From Clostridiales bacterium (GTDB lineage Bacteria > Bacillota > Clostridia > Oscillospirales > Oscillospiraceae), in assembly GCA_004557075.1 (NCBI GenBank), contig SFEX01000036.1:1-13026 (forward strand): 13,026 nucleotides of DNA. Reading direction: 5' to 3'. The notes under the pieces were generated by a model, which was not told where the DNA came from, did not search any database, and saw only the letters and a list, made by a program, of their open reading frames with translations. The position numbers were made by a program, and so were the translations under genes. Shown here piece after piece: positions 6,810-11,550 of the stretch. Position 1 is the stretch's first letter. Each line of letters starts with the position of its first letter.

Positions 6810-6837
6810 AAACACCACCGGTTTCCCGGTGGTGTTT
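6810..6837 (-). terminator. intercistronic hairpin between transporter and reductase genes
   Basis: A perfect 12-bp stem (AAACACCACCGG and its complement) closes a 4-base loop. On the minus strand it is followed by AGCAGATAGC rather than a U-tract, so it should not terminate the operon efficiently. It may stabilise the upstream mRNA or lower downstream expression. On the plus strand GTTTTT follows, so it could stop antisense transcription. Confidence 0.6.
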
Positions 6838-6849
6838 GTTTTTGAGGAG

Positions 6850-8061
6850 TTATTCGGCAGTGCCGGCAGCCTTCTTCTCGGCCTCCATCTTCTTGATCTT
6901 GGGGATGCCCCAGACAAGAACGGGGATGAAGATTACGAGGATGGCGTAGTAGCCGTCGTAGCCGTATGCGTACTTGATGATGCCGCTCAGACCAAGCAGG
7001 GAGATGGCGAAGCAGATCGCTATAACGATGCAACCGACGATAACGCCGCGCGCCTTCTCGCTCTTGATGGCCTTGGGGAAACAGTAGCCCTGGAAGCGCT
7101 GGATCATAGTGAATACCAGGGTGACACTGGTGGAAACGAACGCGCAGAACAGCAGGATGCTGAAGATCGCGAGGATCCACTTAATGCCGATGAGGTTAAG
7201 GACAGTCTGGTTGGGGATGCCGGTGATGGCGTTGGTAAAGCCCTCGACGCCGCCGTTCTGGAGAGCGGCGAGCAGGGGGTACCAGCGGCAGAGCATTGCG
7301 CCGGAGGCTGCAAGTGCAAGGCCGTTCATGAGCCAGCCGAGGATATTGGCACGCTTGATGCCCTTTATGCTCAGCTCGCCGGAGGCTGCGATCATTGCGG
7401 GGATGGATACGCACTGGAACGCGGCGTATACGATTATGCCGAGCCAGATGGCCTTGCCCGGTGCATCGGTGAACGCGACAGGCTCGAGAGCGTTTGCTGC
7501 GAGGAGCTGTGCGGAGATAGCGTCAAAGTCGGCGGCAAAGCCGGCAATAACGACGACTGCGGTGGTAATGAGGATGCCGGTGGAAAGAATGGTGGAAGCT
7601 GCGACAACGAGCTTGACACCGAAGATGCTCAGGACGATGAGGATAGCAACGATGATGAGGTTAAACAGTATCTTGTTTGCGCTGACGGTGTAATCAACGC
7701 CGACAAAGTTTGCAAGAACCTCGCCTGCACCGGCAACTGCTGCCGCGACTGCGGCCAGAAGAATGACGATATAGAATATCTCGAAGAAGACCTCCATCCA
7801 GGGCTTCGGATAAAGCGCTGCGAAGGTGTCCTTATAGTTTGTGTAACCGCCGAGCTTTGCAAACTTCATAACGGTATACATTATCAGGGCGAGAATGCCC
7901 ATTGCAATTATGGGGTAAATTACGGCTGTCCAGCCGTACTGCGAAAAGTAGTTTACGACCTGATTACCGGAGGCGAAGCCGCCGCCGACGTGAGTTCCGA
8001 ACCACACGGAAGCTACCGTAAAGGCAACCGCCCATGAGCTCTTGGCTGCATTGTTGTTCAT
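6850..8061 (-). CDS. YkvI-family membrane transporter (LeuT/APC-like fold)
   Basis: The 403-residue integral membrane protein has about ten to eleven hydrophobic helices. It carries the family signature near the N-terminus, VWFGTHVGGGFASGNQVVNYF, a glycine-rich broken first helix like the substrate- and ion-binding helix of sodium-coupled amino-acid symporters. The C-terminus is a short Lys/Glu/Ala-rich cytoplasmic tail (KIKKMEAEKKAA). The family is similar to B. subtilis YkvI, whose substrate is, to my knowledge, not settled; amino or organic acid uptake is inference from the fold. AAGGAGAG lies about 7 bases before the ATG. It is first in an operon with two ketopantoate-reductase-family enzymes, so it may import or export their substrate or product. 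Its long structured leader suggests regulated expression. Confidence 0.9.
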   Translation of the reverse strand: MNNNAAKSSWAVAFTVASVWFGTHVGGGFASGNQVVNYFSQYGWTAVIYPIIAMGILALIMYTVMKFAKLGGYTNYKDTFAALYPKPWMEVFFEIFYIVILLAAVAAAVAGAGEVLANFVGVDYTVSANKILFNLIIVAILIVLSIFGVKLVVAASTILSTGILITTAVVVIAGFAADFDAISAQLLAANALEPVAFTDAPGKAIWLGIIVYAAFQCVSIPAMIAASGELSIKGIKRANILGWLMNGLALAASGAMLCRWYPLLAALQNGGVEGFTNAITGIPNQTVLNLIGIKWILAIFSILLFCAFVSTSVTLVFTMIQRFQGYCFPKAIKSEKARGVIVGCIVIAICFAISLLGLSGIIKYAYGYDGYYAILVIFIPVLVWGIPKIKKMEAEKKAAGTAE

Positions 8062-8371
8062 AATGACTCTCCTTTTTAAATTTCTCTATAACACTCCCTC
8101 GGCTCTAAAGAGCTCCTCATTCTCTTTGGCAAGAGCCGAAGGAAAAATGTTTACTTATTCGTCGCTTCTCCAATTGTTAAAAATGAAACAAGATCCCGCC
8201 GTTTATCATGAATTGTCGGTTAAAACAATTCCTGATAGGCGGCGGGATCCGGGTGGAGAGAAACATGCTTGCCGGTTTGCCGGCAGCATAGCAATAATTA
8301 AAGTCCTTTATATTCCGCCTACGATTTGTCTGCGGAATTGTCTTACACTTTATAAGGTTTTGTTTGCTATG
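8062..8371 (-). promoter_or_regulatory. structured 5' leader of the transporter/reductase operon
   Basis: Transcription from the promoter at 8378-8406 would give an untranslated leader of about 310 bases with four stem-loops. In minus-strand order they are: ATTCCGC/GCGGAAT (8338-8312); ATGCTGCCGG with CCGGC(A)AGCAT (8289-8265); the long composite stem at 8249-8192; and a 13-bp two-part stem at 8138-8100 with a GAGGAG-containing loop. The spacing suggests a cis-regulatory RNA. I checked for T-box (TGGNACCGCG), SAM, TPP, FMN, cobalamin, glycine, lysine and purine riboswitch signatures and recognise none. Confidence 0.5.
8192..8249 (-). terminator. long stem-loop with U-rich tail, candidate attenuator
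   Basis: On the minus strand a 10-bp stem (GATCCCGCCG/CGGCGGGATC) continues inward with TATCA/TGATA and GAATTGT/ACAATTC around an 8-base loop, 22 pairs in total. TTGTTTCATTTTT follows at about 8191-8179. It lies 130 bases before the transporter start codon, where a terminator could attenuate the operon. It could also be an inserted palindromic element. Confidence 0.5.
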
Positions 8372-8377
8372 TGCTAC

Positions 8378-8406
8378 ATTCTATCCACGGATTTAAATTG
8401 CGTCAA
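8378..8406 (-). promoter_or_regulatory. sigma-A-type promoter of the transporter/reductase operon
   Basis: On the minus strand TTGACG (8401-8406) and TAGAAT (8378-8383) are 17 bases apart. A second TTGACG-like box occurs 38 bases upstream (8439-8444), and the two GCGTCAA copies (8400-8406 and 8438-8444) form a direct repeat. The inner TCAATTTTTG (8403-8412) and CAAAAATTGA (8442-8451) form an inverted repeat around it. Confidence 0.6.
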
Positions 8407-8465
8407 TTTTTGTTCAGATAAAAATTTTAACATTTATGCGTCAAAAATTGAACAAATTGTTAATA

Positions 8466-8540
8466 AGCGGTTTTTAATTGATTTGAATTAAAAATTGCAA
8501 AAAAGTCCATTCAAATAACTCAAATCAATCAAAAACCGCT
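8466..8540. repeat. 25-bp inverted repeat
   Basis: The arms at 8466-8490 and 8516-8540 are complementary at 23 of 25 positions (start AGCGGTTTTT, then ATTGATTTGA), separated by 25 AT-rich bases. No gene overlaps it. It lies just upstream of the transporter-operon promoter and at the border of the repeat-like segment to the right, so it could be an element end or a large hairpin. Confidence 0.7.
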
Positions 8541-8750
8541 CAAATATGATAAAAAATGCAAATCCAGCATGAAGAGCTTGGCAGTCGGCGCTTCTGTTCA
8601 AAAATAAGTGCAGCTTGGCATATTCTCCGCCCCAGGCTCCCGCTTTCCGCGCCAATGTAAGCGCGAAAGCATGGCTTGCTGCCCGGCATATGCAAAATCC
8701 TGCTGCTTCTAATTCAGCACGCGAGTGCAATAGCGATTAACTGAAATCTC
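8541..8750. repeat. non-coding, extragenic repeat-like segment
   Basis: This GC-richer island carries no convincing gene. A minus-strand open frame of 80 codons (8488-8730) would start at TTG with no ribosome-binding site and ends inside the neighbouring inverted repeat, so I do not call it. The segment contains the hairpin GCTTTCCGCGC/GCGCGAAAGC (8642-8652 and 8661-8670, one bulge). Its right end (about 8700-8750) matches the gap after folD (copy D), supporting a mobile or duplicated extragenic element that continues into copy C. Confidence 0.45.
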
Positions 8751-8798
8751 ACCGGTCGAGAATCGGTAAAAACGATTATTTTAAGCTTAAAAACGAAA
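8751..8798 (+). repeat. dispersed 48-nt repeat, copy C
   Basis: Aligns without gaps to copies A and B, and best to A (37 of 48). It lies in the 3' flank of the abrB-like gene, four bases from that gene's terminator, and is continuous on its left with the sequence shared with copy D. Of the four copies it has the longest recognisable extent, so it may be nearest to full length. Confidence 0.65.
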
Positions 8799-8801
8799 AG
8801 G

Positions 8802-8857
8802 AAAAAAGACCGTCGGCATATGTGCACATAAAGACACACACGCCGACGGGCTTTTTT
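8802..8857. terminator. intrinsic terminator of the abrB-like gene
   Basis: Sixteen-base arms (8802-8817 and 8842-8857) pair with one mismatch and begin and end in six A and six T, so it works on the minus strand for the abrB-like gene and could also act on plus. The 24-base loop contains a perfect 12-bp palindrome TATGTGCACATA (8819-8830), giving a nested hairpin. Confidence 0.9.
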
Positions 8858-8869
8858 GGGGTAAAGCGC

Positions 8870-9115
8870 TTACATCTTTTCCCTAAGTTTTTTGATGCAT
8901 TCAGGACAGATATTTTTTCCTTTGTAGTTAATGATATTCTTAGTGCTGTCACAGAAAATACATGCCGGATGATATTTATGAAGAATGATATTATCTCCGT
9001 CAACGAATATCTCGAGTGCATCACGCTCAGCGATATCCAGAGTACGGCGAAGCTCTATGGGAAGAACGATTCTTCCGAGCTCGTCAACCTTTCTTACAAT
9101 ACCGGTAGATTTCAT
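8870..9115 (-). CDS. AbrB/SpoVT-family transcriptional regulator with C-terminal Cys4 motif
   Basis: The 81-residue protein has an N-terminal swapped-hairpin AbrB DNA-binding domain. The signature STGIVRKVDELGRIVLPIEL (3-22) is followed by RRTLDIAERDALEIFVDGD. Family members bind DNA as dimers or tetramers and control transition-state and sporulation genes. The C-terminal part carries Cys52, Cys55, Cys70 and Cys73 in CIFC and CPEC pairs, a probable zinc site common in clostridial homologues and absent from B. subtilis AbrB. It is much shorter than SpoVT (about 178 residues), so it is not SpoVT. GGAGGG lies 6 bases before the ATG. It diverges from spmA-spmB-sigG, which suggests a sporulation or transition role. 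Its promoter carries an inverted repeat, so autoregulation is plausible. Confidence 0.92.
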   Translation of the reverse strand: MKSTGIVRKVDELGRIVLPIELRRTLDIAERDALEIFVDGDNIILHKYHPACIFCDSTKNIINYKGKNICPECIKKLREKM

Positions 9116-9156
9116 AATAGGCCCTCCGTTTCATATAAACTATATCCCACAAAAAC

Positions 9157-9193
9157 ACAAGTTATATTATAGCAAACTTGTTATTCTTGTCAA
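9157..9193 (-). promoter_or_regulatory. promoter of the abrB-like gene with overlapping inverted repeat
   Basis: On the minus strand TTGACA (9188-9193) and an extended TGCTATAAT (-10 at 9166-9171) are 16 bases apart, a strong sigma-A-type promoter. The 7-bp inverted repeat ACAAGTT/AACTTGT (9157-9163 and 9175-9181) flanks the -10 box, placed where a repressor would block polymerase. The predicted leader to the start codon is about 43 bases. Confidence 0.75.
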
Positions 9194-9242
9194 TAGAAAT
9201 TTCGCCATTTTTACAAAAAATTCAACATTATATCACAGGTGT

Positions 9243-9270
9243 AAAAAACGTTTCATTATTAACGTTTTTT
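9243..9270. repeat. perfect 10-bp inverted repeat upstream of spmA
   Basis: AAAAAACGTT (9243-9252) and AACGTTTTTT (9261-9270) flank 8 bases in the divergent abrB-like/spmA gap, 33 bases before the spmA start. It could be an operator, a weak bidirectional terminator, or part of the spmA promoter. I could not identify a convincing sigma-E, sigma-F or sigma-G promoter for spmA. Confidence 0.6.
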
Positions 9271-9302
9271 ATAAATAAAATATATTGACGGGGGTGAAGT
9301 AT

Positions 9303-9881
9303 ATGCTGATGGGAGCGATCTGGACATTTATGATCGTGACGGCTATTTTGTACGGCTGCGCAAACGGAAATGCCGACGCCGTAGCTCAGGCCGCGCTTGA
9401 GGGCGCCGAGGCCGCATTCGAGCTGTGCTTTTCAATAGGCGGCGCAATATGCCTGTGGTGCGCCGTTATGGAGCTTATGAAGGAAGCGGGCTTGGCCGAG
9501 CGGCTTGCCGCGCTGCTGCGTCCGATCCTCGGGCGGCTGTTTCCAAACAGCGCCAAGCACAATGACATAATGGAGCCGCTGTCGGCAAACGTCAGCGCAA
9601 ATCTCCTCGGTTTGGGAAACGCGGCAACGCCGATGGGCATACGCGCCGCCCAGGGTATGGCAAGGCTTGGCGAGCCGGGTCTGGCTTCAGACGAGCTTTG
9701 CAGGCTTGTTGTGCTCAATACCGCATCGATTCAGCTTCTGCCCACCACCATAGCCGCCATACGCGGCGCCGAGGGCGCGGCGGCGCCATTTGACATCCTG
9801 CCCGCCGTGTGGATAAGCTCTGCGGTCTCCGTCGCGGTAGGGCTGCTGGCTGCAAGGCTTTTGGAGGGCAAAGGCCATTGA
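9303..9881 (+). CDS. spmA: spore maturation protein A
   Basis: SpmA is an integral membrane protein needed, with SpmB, for proper dehydration of the spore core and so for heat resistance. It belongs to the nucleoside-recognition (Gate) domain family. The 192 residues compare with about 196 in B. subtilis. Hydrophobic helices lie at about 3-21, 40-60, 135-155 and 165-186. The conserved segments NLLGLGNAATPMGI (100-113) and NTASIQLLPTT (139-149) are present. ATG 9303 is chosen because the G-run at 9290-9294 stands 8 bases before it; the in-frame TTG 9285 lies upstream of that site. The stop overlaps the spmB start by four bases, so the two are translated together. Confidence 0.95.
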   Translation: MLMGAIWTFMIVTAILYGCANGNADAVAQAALEGAEAAFELCFSIGGAICLWCAVMELMKEAGLAERLAALLRPILGRLFPNSAKHNDIMEPLSANVSANLLGLGNAATPMGIRAAQGMARLGEPGLASDELCRLVVLNTASIQLLPTTIAAIRGAEGAAAPFDILPAVWISSAVSVAVGLLAARLLEGKGH

Positions 9882-10399
9882 GCACGATATTCTCCCTCTC
9901 CATGCCGCTGGTGATAGCCGCTGTTGCAATATGCGCGCTTTTTAAGAAAACGGATATGTTCTCCGCCCTGACGCGGGGTGCGCTAAACGGACTTATTACT
10001 ATAAAGGATATGCTCCCGGCTCTGGCGGTGCTGTTTCCGGCGGTATACATGCTGCGCGCATCGGGGGCGCTTGACGCGCTTGCGCGGCTGCTTGCACCTG
10101 CCATGGCTTATATACACGTCCCGCCCGAGACGCTGACGCTTGCGCTGCTGCGTCCTATAAGCGGCGGCGCGGCTACGGCGGCGGCTACGGATATCATAAA
10201 AAGCTGCGGAGCCGACTCCCTTGCCGGGCGCACAGCGGCCGTGATGATAGGCTCAAGCGAGACGACCTTCTACGTCATCGCCGTTTACTTCGGCGCGGCA
10301 AAAATCAAAAACACGCGTTGGGCGATACCCGCCGCGCTCTGCGCGGATCTTGCGATGTTCCTCTGCTCGGCGTGGATATGTGCAATGTTCTGGGGATAA
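9878..10399 (+). CDS. spmB: spore maturation protein B
   Basis: The partner of SpmA in spore-core dehydration, also a membrane protein of the nucleoside-recognition family. At 173 residues it is close to the B. subtilis protein (about 178). Conserved segments are RPISGGA (92-98) and GSSETTFYVIAVYFGA (125-140), with about four hydrophobic helices. I place the start at TTG 9878: it overlaps the spmA stop TGA, GGAGGG lies 9 bases upstream, and the encoded N-terminus (STIFSLSMPLVIAAV) runs straight into the first helix as expected. An upstream ATG at 9809 would add 23 residues encoded inside spmA with no membrane character. The rare start and stop overlap point to translational coupling and balanced stoichiometry. 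sigG follows after 47 bases. Confidence 0.92.
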   Translation: MSTIFSLSMPLVIAAVAICALFKKTDMFSALTRGALNGLITIKDMLPALAVLFPAVYMLRASGALDALARLLAPAMAYIHVPPETLTLALLRPISGGAATAAATDIIKSCGADSLAGRTAAVMIGSSETTFYVIAVYFGAAKIKNTRWAIPAALCADLAMFLCSAWICAMFWG

Positions 10400-10420
10400 A
10401 CGGGAAACATACGGGAAATA

Positions 10421-10448
10421 ATAGCATCACTTAGGAGAGTGATGCTAT
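10421..10448 (+). promoter_or_regulatory. hairpin presenting the sigG ribosome-binding site
   Basis: A perfect 10-bp stem (ATAGCATCAC, 10421-10430, and its complement, 10439-10448) closes an 8-base loop TTAGGAGA that holds the Shine-Dalgarno sequence. The 3' arm includes the first two bases of the ATG start codon. Such a fold should limit translation initiation. A leader hairpin that tunes sigG translation has been reported in B. subtilis, as I recall. Just upstream, CGGGAAA is repeated with an 11-base period (10401 and 10412); whether either copy is part of a sigma-F promoter is unclear. Confidence 0.8.
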
Positions 10449-11223
10449 GCAGGGCAAAGTTGAGCTGAGCGGCGTTAATACATCGAAGCTCCCGCTGCTG
10501 AAAAACACGGAGATGCGCAGTCTGATAGCTGCGGCTCAGGCGGGAGATGCCGCCGCAAGAGAAAAGCTCATAAACGGCAATCTCAGGCTGGTACTATCGG
10601 TCATACAGAAATTTTCCGGCCGCGGCGAGAGCATGGACGACCTGTTTCAGGTCGGCTGCATCGGGCTTATAAAGGCCATCGACTGCTTCGATCTCAATCA
10701 GAATGTGCAGTTTTCAACCTACGGAGTGCCGATGATATCCGGCGAGCTGCGCCGCTTTCTGCGCGACCACGGCGCGGTGCGCGTCTCGCGCTCGATGCGC
10801 GACACGGCATACAAGGTGCTTCAGGTCAAGGAGCGGCTGACCTCCGAGCTTGGGCGCGAGCCGGATGTTGACCGCATAGCCAAGGAGCTTCAGCTCAAGC
10901 GATCCGAGGTCGTGTTCGCCCTCGACGCCATATGCGACCCCGTTTCCCTCTATGAGCCGGTTTACAGCGACAGCGGTGAGAGCGTGTGCGTCATGGATCA
11001 GATTGGCGACAGCAAAAACACGGACGAGCAGTGGCTCGAGCAGATAGCTCTGAGCGAAGCGATGTCGCATCTGTCCGAGCGTGAAAAGCGTATCCTCGCC
11101 CTGCGTTTTTACCGTGGCAAAACGCAGATGGAGGTCGCTAAAGCCATAGGCATAAGTCAGGCGCAGGTCTCCCGCCTTGAAAAAAACGCCATCAGCAGGA
11201 TAAAAAAAGAGATAAGCTCCTGA
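10447..11223 (+). CDS. sigG: RNA polymerase sporulation sigma factor SigG
   Basis: Sigma-G directs late gene expression in the forespore. The 258 residues are nearly the B. subtilis length (260), and the sequence is unmistakable from the N-terminal KVELSGVNTSKLPLLKN onward. Region 2 (about 44-110) has NGNLRLVLSVIQKF, DDLFQVGCIGLIKAID and FSTYGVPMISGELRRFLRD. Region 3 (about 112-165) carries VRVSRSMRD and VFALDAICDPVSLYEP. Region 4 (about 200-258) has LSEREKRILALRF and the helix-turn-helix MEVAKAIGISQAQVSRLEK. Asn43 aligns with the residue (Asn45) that CsfB/Gin recognises in B. subtilis, from memory. AGGAGA precedes the ATG by about 9 bases inside a hairpin loop. It follows spmB by 47 bases, unlike the spoIIGA-sigE-sigG order in Bacillus. 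Confidence 0.97.
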   Translation: MQGKVELSGVNTSKLPLLKNTEMRSLIAAAQAGDAAAREKLINGNLRLVLSVIQKFSGRGESMDDLFQVGCIGLIKAIDCFDLNQNVQFSTYGVPMISGELRRFLRDHGAVRVSRSMRDTAYKVLQVKERLTSELGREPDVDRIAKELQLKRSEVVFALDAICDPVSLYEPVYSDSGESVCVMDQIGDSKNTDEQWLEQIALSEAMSHLSEREKRILALRFYRGKTQMEVAKAIGISQAQVSRLEKNAISRIKKEISS

Positions 11224-11323
11224 TGTTTTGGAATTCAAATGGTTAAATCGCACAATAATTTGCTTAAATATTGTTCAAAATTTACAAAGCGCGAAGAATT
11301 TGATAATTTTTTCTCAATTTCTA

Positions 11324-11352
11324 TTTACAAATCGAAACAGATGTGTTATTAT
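11324..11352 (+). promoter_or_regulatory. sigma-A-type promoter in the sigG/LCP gap
   Basis: TTTACA (11324-11329) and TATTAT (11347-11352) are 17 bases apart on the plus strand, 100 bases after the sigG stop. No convincing gene follows, so it should drive a short transcript ending at the terminator at 11497-11540. Confidence 0.6.
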
Positions 11353-11358
11353 CCTATT

Positions 11359-11543
11359 GTCAGATAAATAACGAGTGTTTGTTATATTTCTTCTTTCTTT
11401 ATTCTCTCTATTTCTTATTATCTTTCGTTGTTTCCGCAACGGTGCTGCCGATTTCCTCAAGACGCAGCACAGCACGAATTCTCATTCCGTGTTTAAAAAT
11501 AAAGGCCGCTGTCTTCTCCTGTTGGCAGCGGTCTTTATTTTTT
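11359..11543 (+). ncRNA. candidate small RNA between sigG and the LCP gene
   Basis: The stretch from the predicted start of the promoter above to the terminator is about 185 bases. It begins with an unstructured pyrimidine-rich tract (about 11391-11437), then a hairpin GTGCTGC/GCAGCAC (11442-11448 and 11464-11470) whose loop contains TTCCTC, complementary to a Shine-Dalgarno sequence. It ends in a strong terminator. C-rich loops of this type are known in Gram-positive regulatory RNAs. Open frames here lack ribosome-binding sites and run through the terminator. The rest of the gap (11224-11323) is AT-rich with nothing recognised. Confidence 0.4.
11497..11540. terminator. bidirectional terminator between sigG side and LCP gene
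   Basis: Fifteen-base arms (11497-11511 and 11526-11540; AAATAAAG-CCGCTG type) pair with a single G-U around a 14-base loop. T-rich sequence follows on plus and T/A-rich sequence on minus. It lies 10 bases after the LCP stop and serves both directions. Confidence 0.9.
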
Positions 11544-11550
11544 CTTATAT

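Noticed and set aside
6829..8037. Open frame of 402 codons on plus, opposite the transporter gene
   Set aside because: Asp/Gly/Glu/Cys-rich low-complexity product that mirrors a hydrophobic transporter on the other strand; a shadow.
8062..8371. T-box or known riboswitch class in the transporter leader
   Set aside because: The string GGGTGG appears on plus near 8251, but no TGGNACCGCG T-box sequence is on the transcribed strand. No other class signature was recognised, so I leave it as an unclassified leader.
8042..8491. Open frame of 149 codons on plus in the gap before the transporter operon
   Set aside because: Starts inside the transporter gene with no ribosome-binding site. It covers the structured leader and ends in an inverted repeat, and the composition is not protein-like.
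8488..8730. Open frame of 80 codons on minus
   Set aside because: TTG start without a Shine-Dalgarno sequence; its C-terminal RFLIDL comes from the 25-bp inverted repeat, and its 5' part is repeat sequence shared with the gap after folD.
8870..9115. SpoVT
   Set aside because: SpoVT carries a C-terminal GAF-like domain and is about twice as long; this protein ends in a short Cys4 segment.
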